DNA of 33,651 nucleotides from Candidatus Gastranaerophilales bacterium (GTDB lineage: Bacteria > Cyanobacteriota > Vampirovibrionia > Gastranaerophilales > Gastranaerophilaceae): assembly GCA_944323995.1 (NCBI GenBank), contig CALUUN010000013.1, positions 1 to 33,651 of the forward strand. The letters are read 5' to 3'. This document shows positions 13,288-21,998 of this stretch, piece after piece. A program made the position numbers and the translations under genes. A model generated the notes under the pieces. It saw only the letters and a program-made list of their open reading frames with translations, had not been told where the DNA came from and ran no database searches. Numbering within the stretch: the stretch's first letter is position 1; every line of letters starts with the position of its first letter.

Positions 13288-14853
13288 CTACTTTTGAGCT
13301 TTTACCGGTTTAGCTTTCGGGGACATTCTTGCAAGTCTGATTTTATCCTCAAGACGTTTTTGTTTATAACCGTACGCCGCATAAATAACCACACCTATCA
13401 GCAGCCATAGCGGAAAATATAACGATGAGGTTGTAAGATATTTCATAGAATAAACCATAAGTCCGCCGCAGGTTATTATCCCTAAAATCGGAAACAGAGG
13501 CGAAAAAGGCACCTTAAAAGGCCGCGGCCGGTCAGGGTCTGTTTTTCTTAATATCAGAACCGCAATACAAATTATAATAAACGATGTGAATGTTCCGAAA
13601 TTGCATAATTCCGCCGAAATACTTAAATCCATAAACAATGCGCATACGATTACCACAATACCAGAAATCCAGGTTAAAACATGCGGAGTTCTGTATTTTT
13701 TATGAATTAATCTCAAAGACTTCGGCAAAAATCTGTCCCTGCTCATTGCGTACAAAATTCTTGTTGTACCCAGCTGGTAAATCAGCAAGACTGATGTCAA
13801 AGCACACAACGCACCTATTGACAAAAGCCCCGCAAACCAATCCTTACCTATCATACGCATAGCATGCGCAATGGGCGCCTGCGTATCAATATGGTGAAGC
13901 GGTACTGTTCCGGTTAAAACAAGCGCTACAAGGACATATAAAACCGTACAGAACACAAGTGTTCCCAAAATAGCAATGGGCAAATCTCTCTGCGGATTTT
14001 CGGTTTCTTCTGCTGTTGTTGAAATTGCGTCAAAACCGATATATGCAAAGAAGATTATAAACGCCCCCATAAAAATTCCCTCAAATCCGTTCGGAGCAAA
14101 GGGCGTCCAATTTTCAGGCTTAACATAAAATGAACCCACAATTATGAACGAAATTATCATAAACATGTTAATTCCGACCATAATACTTGCAACACGGGTT
14201 GATTCTTTGACGCCTTTAATCAAAAGCATTGTCAAAACAAGAACAATAAATATTGCCGGAAGATTTATCGCAACCGGAATTTTATCAAAAATATACGGCA
14301 TCTGGGAATGCGGATCCAGTCCGAATTTGTCGCAATATGAAAACATGTATCTGTAATCATTCCTGAGCCACATCGGGAAATTAGTGACAAAATCCGGCAA
14401 AATATGCTTAAACCCTTTTAAAAACTGTGCAAAATAACCTGTCCACGCACTTGCAACCGTAATGTTACCGATTGCATATTCCAGCATCAAAATCCAGCCG
14501 ACCATCCAGGCCATGAATTCTCCCATTGTAGCGTAAGTATATGTATAAGCACTTCCTGCAACAGGAATCATTGCAGCGATTTCAGAATAACATAAAGCCG
14601 AAAATACGCACGCAATAACCGCAAGCACCATTGATACAATAATTGCAGGCCCAGCCCCTACACCTTCAGGGCCGCCCTGAATTGCGCTTCCTATAATTGT
14701 AAAAATACCCGTTCCTACAACCGCACCTATTCCGAGCACAATAAGGTCAAATACATTCAAAGTCTTTTTTAATTCTGACTTTTTGCTTGTTGCAATAAGT
14801 TCATCAGTACTCTTTTTACTTAATAAATTATTAACTAAAACCTTTAAATCCAT
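13288..14853 (-). CDS. APC-superfamily amino acid permease (CAT-like), copy 2
   Basis: A polytopic inner-membrane amino acid transporter of 521 residues. The N-terminal FDLIVLGIGAVVGTGIFTII holds the GxG(I/V)F substrate-backbone-binding motif of TM1 in APC carriers, followed by PAIIVSMVLAVIACVFSALC and further hydrophobic segments (about 12-14). NPQRDLPIAI and the TDPDRPRPFKVPFSP loop match cationic-amino-acid (CAT/YfnA) transporters. It is clearly paralogous to the next gene and directly abuts it (stop and start adjacent at 14854/14853), so the pair arose by tandem duplication. The substrate cannot be read from sequence. Confidence 0.9.
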   Translation of the reverse strand: MDLKVLVNNLLSKKSTDELIATSKKSELKKTLNVFDLIVLGIGAVVGTGIFTIIGSAIQGGPEGVGAGPAIIVSMVLAVIACVFSALCYSEIAAMIPVAGSAYTYTYATMGEFMAWMVGWILMLEYAIGNITVASAWTGYFAQFLKGFKHILPDFVTNFPMWLRNDYRYMFSYCDKFGLDPHSQMPYIFDKIPVAINLPAIFIVLVLTMLLIKGVKESTRVASIMVGINMFMIISFIIVGSFYVKPENWTPFAPNGFEGIFMGAFIIFFAYIGFDAISTTAEETENPQRDLPIAILGTLVFCTVLYVLVALVLTGTVPLHHIDTQAPIAHAMRMIGKDWFAGLLSIGALCALTSVLLIYQLGTTRILYAMSRDRFLPKSLRLIHKKYRTPHVLTWISGIVVIVCALFMDLSISAELCNFGTFTSFIIICIAVLILRKTDPDRPRPFKVPFSPLFPILGIITCGGLMVYSMKYLTTSSLYFPLWLLIGVVIYAAYGYKQKRLEDKIRLARMSPKAKPVKAQK

Positions 14854-16446
14854 CTATTTATATAATTCCTGTTTTTTAATCGCAACTTTTTCGTTGTGAA
14901 TTTTGTTTTCGTTCAATCTGTTTTTAACAAAGCCATACAAAAGATAAATCATGGCACCCACACCGAGCCATACCGGAAACAATATAGCCGAACCTGAAGG
15001 CTGCATTGATTTATATACCATCAACCCTCCGCAGGTAATAATACCGAGAGAAGGAATTACCGGTGAAAACGGCACCTTAAAAGGCCGCGGTCTGTCAGGG
15101 TCTGTTTTTCTTAATATCAGAACCGCAACACAAACTATTATGAAAGAAGTAAATGTCCCGTAATTGCACAATTCAGCCGCAACATCAAGGTTAAGCGTCA
15201 AAATCCCTACAACAGCCAAAAGCCCTACTGTCCAGGTTAACAAAGCCGGAGTATGGAATTTCGGATGTAATTTTTGAAATCTCTTTGAAATAAAATGATC
15301 TCTGCTCATAGCATATAAAATTCTCGTTGCAGCCATTTCAAGCACCAGAAGAACTGATGTCAGGCCGGCAAGAGAACCTATTGAAATCAAACCTGCAGCC
15401 CAATTTTGATGAGCAAGTGTCATGCAATAAGCCATCGGAGCTTTCAAAAAGTCCGCCGGCACAGGAGCGGCCGTGTCCTGCATACCTGTTAATATAAGTG
15501 CAACAAGCACATAAACAATCGTTGTAATGATTAAAGAACCTATAATACCGACCGGCAAATCTTTCTGCGGATTTTTGCATTCTTCGGCCGCCGTTGCAAG
15601 AGCGTCAAATCCGATATATGCAAAGAAAATCAAAAACGCACCCGCAAAAATTCCCTCTGCTCCGTTCGGGGCAAAAGGCGTCCAGTTTTCAGGTCTTACG
15701 TAAAACGCACCCGCAACTACAAATAATGCAATAACGGCAAGTTTTACAAAAACCATAATACCTGCCATTTTAGCAGAATCCTTTGTCCCTTTTACAAGAA
15801 TAGCCGTAATTAACAGTACAATTAAAATAGCCGGAAGGTTAATACAAACCGGCACACCCAAAAGTGTCGGCACCGAAATATCGGGATTTGCCGCAATAAG
15901 TTTGGAGGCCGTGAAAGGATCATTTACAAGCCATACCGGCGGATGGGCAAGCCATGCCGGCAAAATTCTTTCAAATCCGCTCAAAAACTGCACAAGATAG
16001 TTTGACCATGCGCAAGCAACAGCAATAAAGCCGATTGCATACTCAAGCATCAATACCCAACCGACCATCCAGGCCGCAAATTCACCCAGAGTAGCAAATG
16101 TATAAGTATAAGCCCCGCCTGAAACCGGAATCATAGTAGCAAATTCCGAATAACAGAGCGCTGAAAAAATACACGCTATCGCAGCGATTACCATAGATAC
16201 CATAAGCGCGGGGCCCGCACCAGGAGCCGAGCCGTCAACGTTGCCGGCTGCAGCAATACCTACTATGGCAAAAATACCGGAACCTATAATCGCTCCGACA
16301 CCCAGAATAATCAAATCCCAAACACCCAGCGACTTTTCCAGTCCGCCGGCTTTTGCATCGGCAAGCATTTCATCGGGGTTTTTAATTCTGGTAATTGTTT
16401 TTAAAAAATTGCGAGATAAAGTAGCGCGACTGTATTTTTCTGCCAT
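14854..16446 (-). CDS. APC-superfamily amino acid permease (CAT-like), copy 1
   Basis: A 530-residue multi-pass permease. WDLIILGVGAIIGSGIFAIV carries the TM1 binding motif GSGIF. PVSGGAYTYTFATLGEFAAW, NPQKDLPVGI and the TDPDRPRPFKVPFSP loop are nearly identical to those of copy 2. The sequence between TM segments 3 and 5 and the C-terminal tail differ, which suggests diverged specificity after duplication. It starts 12 nt after the glyQ stop, so transcription from the glyQ promoter is likely. A small amino acid such as glycine or alanine would suit that context, but this is only an inference. Confidence 0.9.
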   Translation of the reverse strand: MAEKYSRATLSRNFLKTITRIKNPDEMLADAKAGGLEKSLGVWDLIILGVGAIIGSGIFAIVGIAAAGNVDGSAPGAGPALMVSMVIAAIACIFSALCYSEFATMIPVSGGAYTYTFATLGEFAAWMVGWVLMLEYAIGFIAVACAWSNYLVQFLSGFERILPAWLAHPPVWLVNDPFTASKLIAANPDISVPTLLGVPVCINLPAILIVLLITAILVKGTKDSAKMAGIMVFVKLAVIALFVVAGAFYVRPENWTPFAPNGAEGIFAGAFLIFFAYIGFDALATAAEECKNPQKDLPVGIIGSLIITTIVYVLVALILTGMQDTAAPVPADFLKAPMAYCMTLAHQNWAAGLISIGSLAGLTSVLLVLEMAATRILYAMSRDHFISKRFQKLHPKFHTPALLTWTVGLLAVVGILTLNLDVAAELCNYGTFTSFIIVCVAVLILRKTDPDRPRPFKVPFSPVIPSLGIITCGGLMVYKSMQPSGSAILFPVWLGVGAMIYLLYGFVKNRLNENKIHNEKVAIKKQELYK

Positions 16447-16458
16447 TTACATTCCTTA

Positions 16459-17331
16459 TTACTTGCAAAGAGGGAAGCCCATTTGTTCTCTCTGTTCTAC
16501 ATACAATTTTGCAACGGCTGACGCCATTGTTCTGACTCTGTTTATAAAATTAATTCTCTCGTCTTTGCTGATAACACCTCTTGCATCAAGCAAATTGAAC
16601 GTATGAGAACATTTTAAAACATAATCATATGCCGGCAAAACAAGTTTTGCCTCAACACAATTATCAACCTCTTTTTGATACAAATCAAACATCGTAAATA
16701 ATGATTCGGCATCCGAAACTTCAAAATTATACTTTGATTGTTCAATTTCGTTTTGCAGGTAAATATCACCGTATTTCAAAGTATCGTTCCACATAATGTC
16801 ATAAACAGACTCTTTATTTTGAAGATACATTGCGATTCTTTCAAGTCCGTAAGTCAATTCCAGCGCAACCGGCTTAACTTCAAGACCGCCGACCTGCTGA
16901 AAATAGGTAAATTGAGTAATTTCCATACCGTCGAGCCAAACTTCCCAGCCGACACCTGCTGCACCGAGGGTCGGAGATTCCCAGTTATCTTCAACAAATC
17001 TCACATCATGCTCTTTTAAATCTATACCCATTGCCTCAAGACTTTTCAGATAAAGTTCCTGAGCATTATCGGGCGAAGGCTTTAAAATAACCTGAAACTG
17101 GAAATAATGTCCGAGCCTGTTCGGGTTTTCACCGTATCTTGCATCGGTCGGACGTCTGCATGGTTCAATCATTGCGGTATTCCAGGGTTCAGGGCCCAGC
17201 GCTCTTAAAAAAGTTGCAGGATTCATGGTCGACGCACCTTTTTCTATATCATAAGGCTGCTGGATTATACATCCGTAGTCCGACCAGAACTTTTGTAAAT
17301 TAAAAACTAATTCCTGAAAATTTAATGCCAT
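16459..17331 (-). CDS. glyQ: glycyl-tRNA synthetase alpha subunit
   Basis: The catalytic class II subunit of the bacterial alpha2beta2 glycyl-tRNA synthetase. The 290-residue product has [20 protein letters not shown] at the N-terminus, [36 protein letters not shown], and [20 protein letters not shown], all hallmark GlyQ segments. The start at 17331 is chosen over 17385 because AAGGTG precedes it and family proteins begin here. The partner glyS is not adjacent: the next genes are two amino acid permeases. glyS must be elsewhere in the genome for this enzyme to work. Confidence 0.95.
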   Translation of the reverse strand: MALNFQELVFNLQKFWSDYGCIIQQPYDIEKGASTMNPATFLRALGPEPWNTAMIEPCRRPTDARYGENPNRLGHYFQFQVILKPSPDNAQELYLKSLEAMGIDLKEHDVRFVEDNWESPTLGAAGVGWEVWLDGMEITQFTYFQQVGGLEVKPVALELTYGLERIAMYLQNKESVYDIMWNDTLKYGDIYLQNEIEQSKYNFEVSDAESLFTMFDLYQKEVDNCVEAKLVLPAYDYVLKCSHTFNLLDARGVISKDERINFINRVRTMASAVAKLYVEQREQMGFPLCK

Positions 17332-17483
17332 AACCGCACCTTTATTGTAAAATTTACACTCGTTCGTCCATAATACGACGGACATAGTAAAATTGCAAAT
17401 ATTTTGTTAAAAACTATTAATTAACTAATTCAGACAAATAACGCTATTTACTTTCATGTTACAATAATCAAGGAGGCTGAATT

Positions 17484-17996
17484 ATGGCAGACAAAATAAT
17501 AATATTTTCAGGAAAACAATATTCCGGCAAAGACACCGCCGCAAAGATTATGTTAAACAAAATGCCTGATTATAAACGCTGTGCAATGGGAGATATAATA
17601 AAATTAACCTACGGTGCCGAAAAAGGACTTTCTTACGAAGAAATTGAAAAGAATAAACCTGCGTACCGTCAGGATTTAATAGATTTGGGCAACCGGGGAA
17701 GAGCGCAGGATCCTGATTACTGGCTTAAAAAAATTCTTGAACAACCCGGCAATATTATTGTAACAGATGTGCGCGTTCCGCATGAATATGAAGTATTCAA
17801 AAACGCAGGAGCGGTTGCAGTTCGTGTTGAAGCCTCACGCGAAACCCGTGCAAAAAGAGGAACCCTCATAGGCGAAAACGATATAACCGAAACAGGTCTG
17901 GACAATATCACTAACTGGGACTACGTAATTAATAACAACAAAGATTACGATTTCCTTGAAAATCAGGTGGATAAGATTATTGAGGCATTAAAATAG
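17484..17996 (+). CDS. phosphomevalonate-kinase-like P-loop kinase
   Basis: A 170-residue P-loop protein. FSGKQYSGKD (8-17) is the Walker A loop. YEEIEKNKPAYRQDLIDLGN, DPDYWLKKI, TDVR (94-97), RVEASRETRAKRG and ETGLDN (136-141) followed by WDYVINN line up in order with the animal-type phosphomevalonate kinase family (human PMVK; Pfam P-mevalo_kinase). They also resemble deoxynucleoside monophosphate kinases of similar fold. No other mevalonate-pathway gene is visible, and cyanobacterial relatives use the MEP pathway, so a nucleotide or other small-molecule kinase is at least as likely. AAGGAGG precedes the ATG. It is followed by an overlapping small ORF. Confidence 0.75.
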   Translation: MADKIIIFSGKQYSGKDTAAKIMLNKMPDYKRCAMGDIIKLTYGAEKGLSYEEIEKNKPAYRQDLIDLGNRGRAQDPDYWLKKILEQPGNIIVTDVRVPHEYEVFKNAGAVAVRVEASRETRAKRGTLIGENDITETGLDNITNWDYVINNNKDYDFLENQVDKIIEALK

Positions 17997-18142
17997 TGGC
18001 CGGAGATTACAAAAAACTGTTGAAAAAAAAGAAAAAAGAATACTGCAGCACAAAAACAATGGGCGTGAACATTGACAAAAACGAATACTTTGAAATTGTT
18101 TTGTCAAATTCCGCTCAACCCGATAAATACAAAAAATCTTAA
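17996..18142 (+). CDS. small basic protein, translationally coupled
   Basis: A 48-codon ORF whose GTG start overlaps the preceding TAG (taGTG), with GAGG about 10 nt upstream. The peptide is Lys-rich at the N-terminus (KKLLKKKKKEYC) followed by STKTMGVNIDKNEYFEIVLSN. The coupling, the sensible codon use and the stop just before a promoter-like region make it plausible. No family is recognised. Confidence 0.5.
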   Translation: MAGDYKKLLKKKKKEYCSTKTMGVNIDKNEYFEIVLSNSAQPDKYKKS

Positions 18143-18159
18143 CTTTTTTTAACCACCAC

Positions 18160-18188
18160 TTGAATTTAAATTATCTTTAATATAGTAT
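18160..18188 (+). promoter_or_regulatory. promoter of the rplS operon
   Basis: TTGAAT (18160-18165) and TAGTAT (18183-18188) are separated by 17 nt. TATAGT at 18181 gives a shorter 15-nt spacer. They lie about 110 nt upstream of rplS and after the stop of the small ORF. Confidence 0.5.
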
Positions 18189-18194
18189 TTAGAA

Positions 18195-18298
18195 TACGAA
18201 CGTGCGTCGGTGGATTTTTATGTGGAAAAAATTATTTTAAACACCGATTTAAGGAATTTATTTTTGATACTGGTACAAAATATAAAGGAAAGCAAACA
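18195..18298 (+). promoter_or_regulatory. rplS 5' leader with a long-range stem
   Basis: The presumed untranslated leader contains tcggtg (18207-18212) and caccga (18242-18247), able to pair around a loop, ahead of the aaaggaaag ribosome binding site at about 18282-18290. Ribosomal-protein mRNAs are often autoregulated through such structures. Regulation by L19 is an inference. Confidence 0.35.
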
Positions 18299-18652
18299 AT
18301 GAACCCTATTATTAATGAATTAGAAAAACCTTATTTGGAAAAAGAATTACCGGAATTGAATCCGGGTGATACCGTAAAAGTTTTCGTAAGAATTATAGAA
18401 GGAAACAAAGAAAGAACTCAGGCATTTGAAGGTACAATCATCAAAATGCACGGTTCAGGTATCAACAAAACAATTACCGTAAGAAAAGTATTCCAGGGCG
18501 TAGGCGTTGAAAGAGTATTTCTGGTACATTCACCGAGAATCGAAAAAATCAACGTATTAAGACGCGGGGATGTAAGACGTTCTAAATTATATTACTTAAG
18601 AGAACGTTCAGGTAAAGCAACTCGTATCAAGGAAAAAATTGAAAAAAGATAA
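18299..18652 (+). CDS. rplS: 50S ribosomal protein L19
   Basis: L19 sits at the 30S-50S interface near bridge B8. The 117-residue protein carries PGDTVKVFVRIIEGNKERTQ, FEGTIIKMHGSGINKT and the C-terminal GDVRRSKLYYLRERSGKATR, all diagnostic for L19. Length is standard. It is first in an operon with the ribosome-assembly GTPase rbgA, whose TTG start lies inside its last codons. Confidence 0.98.
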   Translation: MNPIINELEKPYLEKELPELNPGDTVKVFVRIIEGNKERTQAFEGTIIKMHGSGINKTITVRKVFQGVGVERVFLVHSPRIEKINVLRRGDVRRSKLYYLRERSGKATRIKEKIEKR

Positions 18653-19490
18653 ACTTCATATTCACTGGTATCCGGGACATATCGCCAAAGCGGAGCGAAA
18701 ATTAAAAGAGCAGCTGTCCCTGGTGGATGCTGTGATAGAGGTTATTGATGCGAGATTACCGTATTCAAGCGGTTATGACAATATTGCGGGGCTTTTAAAC
18801 GACAAGCCCCGTTTAATTTTGCTTAATAAATCTGATTTAACCGAGAAAACCGAATTGCAGCCATGGATTAAAAAACTTGAAGAAAAAACAGGCTGGCCTG
18901 TTATTCCGACTGATGCAAAAAATTCAAAAGATCTTTCAATAATAGTAAAAAAGGCTGTTGAACTATCTGAGCCGAGAATACAGGCTTTGATTAAAAAAGG
19001 ACTTTTGCGCAGACCTGCACGCATTATGGTTGTCGGCATGCCAAATGTCGGAAAATCAAGCATAATAAACAAACTTACACGCTCATCAAAGACAAAAACA
19101 GGTGCAAAAGCCGGTGTTACAAGACAACAGCAGTGGGTGAGAATTAATCCGCAGCTGGATTTGCTGGATACGCCGGGGATTATTCCCATGAAACAGGAAA
19201 ATCAAGAGGTTGCCAAAAAACTTGCATTTGTAAATTCGGTTTCCGAAAACGCATACTCAAACGAGCTTGTTGCAAACGAACTTTTGGAACTGCTTAATGA
19301 AAAATATCCGGAAAAAGTAAAAGAATACTACAAAACAGATATTTTAACGCTTGAAGCCATAGCAATCTCGCGCAACTGGATAATCTCCGGCGGCAAACCG
19401 GATATTGAACGCACAGCAGTGTATGTTTTGAGAGATTTCAGAGAAGGTAAGACAGGGAAATTCATATTAGACGATGCTGATAAAGAGTGA
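18639..19490 (+). CDS. rbgA: ribosome biogenesis GTPase RbgA (YlqF)
   Basis: A circularly permuted GTPase needed for late 50S maturation, notably L16 incorporation. The 283-residue product begins HIHWYPGHIAKAERKLKE (the family's W-PGHM/I-AKA signature). The permuted order is G4 NKSD (about 67-70), G1 GMPNVGKSS, then G3 DTPG. A C-terminal ANTAR-like helical domain follows. The TTG start overlaps rplS by 14 bases and is preceded by AAGGA, supporting translational coupling. It overlaps rnhB at its 3' end. Confidence 0.93.
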   Translation: MKKDKLHIHWYPGHIAKAERKLKEQLSLVDAVIEVIDARLPYSSGYDNIAGLLNDKPRLILLNKSDLTEKTELQPWIKKLEEKTGWPVIPTDAKNSKDLSIIVKKAVELSEPRIQALIKKGLLRRPARIMVVGMPNVGKSSIINKLTRSSKTKTGAKAGVTRQQQWVRINPQLDLLDTPGIIPMKQENQEVAKKLAFVNSVSENAYSNELVANELLELLNEKYPEKVKEYYKTDILTLEAIAISRNWIISGGKPDIERTAVYVLRDFREGKTGKFILDDADKE

Positions 19491-20268
19491 GAAAATTAAA
19501 AAATATACAGATAAAGAGCGTATGGAAAACCGCACCGAAGAAGAAAAAGCGGAAATTAACAAACAGGTAAGCCGCCGGTTGAAAACTGACTTAACCGTTG
19601 ATTCACCGATAATAAAACTTTTCGCTTTTGATATGCAGGATGACAGAACGGTAATAGGTACTGACGAAGCAGGCAGAGGGCCGGCGGCAGGCGGTGTTTT
19701 TGCAAGCGCGGTTTGTTTCCGGGAAAAAAGCCGCAAACTGATTGAAGATTTAATGGTCTTAAACGACAGCAAACAGCTTACTAAAAAGAAACGCGAAAGC
19801 ATTTATGACGTAATATTAAACAACACAATAAACGCAACAGCCTGCGTTGAAGTTGATGAAATCGAAAAAATAAATATTTTGAATGCATCTTTAAAGGCCA
19901 TGAAAACCGCTTGCGACGAGGTATACAACAGATTGCATAACGAGTTTGAAATTCCGCGCCACAAACTCATCGTATTTGTCGACGGAAACAGGTACATAAA
20001 ATACCTTAACTATTCCCAAAAATTTATAATCAAAGGTGATGCACAATCAGCATCAATTGCGGCAGCAAGCGTTCTTGCAAAAGTTGCACGTGACAGATAT
20101 ATGGAAAAGCTAGATGCTGAATTTCCCGAGTACGGCTGGGCGCACAATGCAGGCTACCTCACAAAAGATCACCTCAATGCAATCGACAGGTACGGACTTT
20201 GCAAATACCACCGGCCGTCATTTCTGCAAAAGCACTTTGCAAAAGAAGAACAGTTGAGTTTGTTCTAA
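19474..20268 (+). CDS. rnhB: ribonuclease HII
   Basis: Cleaves RNA in RNA-DNA hybrids and at single ribonucleotides in DNA. The 264 residues contain GTDEAGRGPAAGGV with D64 and E65 catalytic, NDSKQLTKKKR, VFVDGN (third acidic residue) and SIAAASVLAKVARDRY (fourth), then the C-terminal GYLTKDHLNAIDRYG. The first 55 residues are a charged extension beyond the catalytic core, longer than in most bacterial RNase HII. A start at 19522 would shorten it by 16 residues. It overlaps rbgA by 17 bases, and its stop overlaps the convergent toxin gene. Confidence 0.93.
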   Translation: MLIKSEKIKKYTDKERMENRTEEEKAEINKQVSRRLKTDLTVDSPIIKLFAFDMQDDRTVIGTDEAGRGPAAGGVFASAVCFREKSRKLIEDLMVLNDSKQLTKKKRESIYDVILNNTINATACVEVDEIEKINILNASLKAMKTACDEVYNRLHNEFEIPRHKLIVFVDGNRYIKYLNYSQKFIIKGDAQSASIAAASVLAKVARDRYMEKLDAEFPEYGWAHNAGYLTKDHLNAIDRYGLCKYHRPSFLQKHFAKEEQLSLF

Positions 20269-20546
20269 CCCCACTTACGCGATGTGTGCAAAACTCTTAA
20301 GATATAAATCACATTTCCTCTAACCTGATAAGGAATGATATAAGGATATTTAGATATTACGAGTTCACGGGTTCTTAAAACTCGGCCTGCTCTGCCTGCT
20401 GCAGGATTATTTACAAGAATCGTTTCTATCCGCTCAATAATATGCGCAACAACTTCTCTGGCTACAGTTTTATTATTTTCGTAAATATACTTTAAAATAC
20501 ACTCCAAGTCTTCAACTGCAGAGTAAGTAAATTTTACCGTATACAC
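20265..20546 (-). CDS. ParE/RelE-family toxin
   Basis: A 93-residue protein of the RelE/ParE superfamily: FTYSAVEDLECILKYIYENN at the N-terminus, a central IIERIETILVNNPAAGRAGR helix-turn and the C-terminal strand pair KYPYIIPYQVRGNVIYILRV-LHTSRKWG. Members either cut ribosome-bound mRNA (RelE) or poison DNA gyrase (ParE). The pattern is closer to ParE-type (NPxxGR, V-x-ILRVLH). The GTG start overlaps the antitoxin stop (taGTG), so toxin synthesis is coupled to the antitoxin. Confidence 0.88.
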   Translation of the reverse strand: MYTVKFTYSAVEDLECILKYIYENNKTVAREVVAHIIERIETILVNNPAAGRAGRVLRTRELVISKYPYIIPYQVRGNVIYILRVLHTSRKWG

Positions 20547-20776
20547 TATTTTATGCCCCAGTCAGATTTAACTTTATCAATTGAAACATTTTTTTCATTT
20601 TCCACATCCTGTAACCCGCACTGAATTGCAGAAATCTGCCAGGCTTCTAAATCAAGATATCTTTCTATTGCATCAATCGCCAAATATGCTTTGGTGCGAC
20701 CTGTTGCTCTGGCAAGTTCTTCAAGACGCGATTTTGTTTCTACGGGTAATCTTAATGAAAATTGTTCAGATGACAT
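20546..20776 (-). CDS. ribbon-helix-helix antitoxin of the ParE/RelE pair
   Basis: About 76 residues. The N-terminus SSEQFSLRLPVETKSRLEEL followed by ATGRTKAYLAIDAIERYL is a CopG/RHH DNA-binding domain. The C-terminal tail would wrap the toxin. A start at 20776 is chosen because AAGGAG precedes it; the frame extends back to 20836 without a good site. The antitoxin is expected to bind the operon promoter between this gene and the XRE gene. Confidence 0.87.
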   Translation of the reverse strand: MSSEQFSLRLPVETKSRLEELARATGRTKAYLAIDAIERYLDLEAWQISAIQCGLQDVENEKNVSIDKVKSDWGIK

Positions 20777-20837
20777 TGAAACTCCTTTATTTACATTGTA
20801 ACACATTGCATGACAATTTTCAAGAGGAACTGACAAA

Positions 20838-21125
20838 CTACGTCAACACAATGGCTTTAACAATTTTATAGATATTTTCTATCTTATCTCTGTCGTTTTT
20901 TACCGAATTTATAATTGTGTCAATTTCGGTAATCAAATCTTCCGTTGGCTTTAAATGCTCTGCAGTAAACAGCTCATCGACGGTTATATTAAGGCATTCC
21001 AGAATTTTTTCCATTGTCTGTGCGGTCATAAAATTTTCGCCCGTCTCTATCCCCGCAAGCGACCGCGTTGAAATATTTGCCATTTCAGCAAGCTGCTCCT
21101 GCGTCATTCCGCGTTTTTGTCTCAA
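20838..21125 (-). CDS. small XRE-family transcriptional regulator
   Basis: A 95-residue protein with an N-terminal Cro/C1-type helix-turn-helix (KRGMTQEQLAEMANIS-TRSLAGIETGE) and a C-terminal helical tail likely used for dimerisation. An in-frame TAA lies just upstream, so the first possible start is TTG 21125. ATG 21107 would truncate the first helix. It precedes the toxin-antitoxin pair in the same orientation with a 61-nt gap and may regulate it. It is divergent from the gene at 21182. Confidence 0.8.
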   Translation of the reverse strand: MRQKRGMTQEQLAEMANISTRSLAGIETGENFMTAQTMEKILECLNITVDELFTAEHLKPTEDLITEIDTIINSVKNDRDKIENIYKIVKAIVLT

Positions 21126-21181
21126 TCTCTTTATCTTTTTTTAATTAAATTATAACAATACAAAACATAAGGAGGAAAAAT

Positions 21182-21967
21182 ATGATTCACGGAGTGGAAA
21201 AACAAGCGGCAAAAGTAATTGAAAACTTACCTAAAAAAATCATTCCGCCTAAAAAGGCAGTACAAACAAGTTTTCAAGGGGAAATAGCACCTGAAATAGT
21301 CAAAAAATCAACAGCAGACGCTTCAAAAGCATACGGTTTTGCAGCAATTGAAAAAAAAGTTAAATTTGAAAATAAATCAATAGATGAATACATAAAAGAT
21401 TTATTATCACAGGGAAAAGTTGAAGGCAAAGATTTCAAAATAACTAAAGTAGACGGATTAGCAACCAATCTTGAACTACTCAAGAACGGCAAAAAATATC
21501 AAGAAATTACTTGGTTTAAAAACACCGATCAAGTACTGTTTGAAACAGTTAATTATCCTATAAATACCGGAAATTCCGGTGTTGTAATAAAGGAAGCGAG
21601 AACACTATATGACAAAAACAGCAAATTTCTATCCAGAGAAACAATTTATGACATAGATAAACATCCATTTAAAGATGAACTTGTAAAATACGGCTCAACG
21701 CCTGAAGAGTTGATGGCTAAATTAACTGCACAGGGACGGACTTTTCACAAAGAATTAGCAAATGCTGATTACGGACATTTTACAAGAATATCAAGTTTTA
21801 ATCCTAAAACAAAGCTGGGTGAAGTTTATGAATTCGGATATAACAAAAAAGACAAGTTGATGGAAATTAAAAAGACATCGTACAATAACGGCAACAGAAC
21901 AGAAACTCTTTGGTTTTCACCGGATGAAGTATCATGCATAAACTACCAGAATAATATAAAATACTAG
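21182..21967 (+). CDS. unknown protein, Gastranaerophilales type
   Basis: Not recognised. 261 residues with an excellent ribosome binding site (AAGGAGG, 8 nt before ATG). Lys-rich and hydrophilic, with no signal peptide or membrane segment. The N-terminal KKAVQTSFQGE is of a kind I associate with many uncharacterised proteins of this order. The middle and C-terminal parts contain repeated beta-like motifs (KNGKKYQEITWFKNTDQVLFE; YNNGNRTETLWFSPDE), which could be a degenerate repeat. It sits between the XRE gene (divergent) and the TPR gene (convergent), with a bidirectional terminator after its stop. Confidence 0.65.
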   Translation: MIHGVEKQAAKVIENLPKKIIPPKKAVQTSFQGEIAPEIVKKSTADASKAYGFAAIEKKVKFENKSIDEYIKDLLSQGKVEGKDFKITKVDGLATNLELLKNGKKYQEITWFKNTDQVLFETVNYPINTGNSGVVIKEARTLYDKNSKFLSRETIYDIDKHPFKDELVKYGSTPEELMAKLTAQGRTFHKELANADYGHFTRISSFNPKTKLGEVYEFGYNKKDKLMEIKKTSYNNGNRTETLWFSPDEVSCINYQNNIKY

Positions 21968-21971
21968 AAAC

Positions 21972-21996
21972 AAAGCCCGCAATATGCGGGCTTTTA
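21972..21996. terminator. bidirectional terminator between convergent genes
   Basis: aaagcccgc (21972-21980), loop aatat, and gcgggcttt (21986-21994) form a 9-bp stem with T-rich sequence on the plus side and A-rich sequence on the other. It lies between the stops at 21967 and 21999 and can serve both genes. Confidence 0.85.
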
Positions 21997-21998
21997 TA

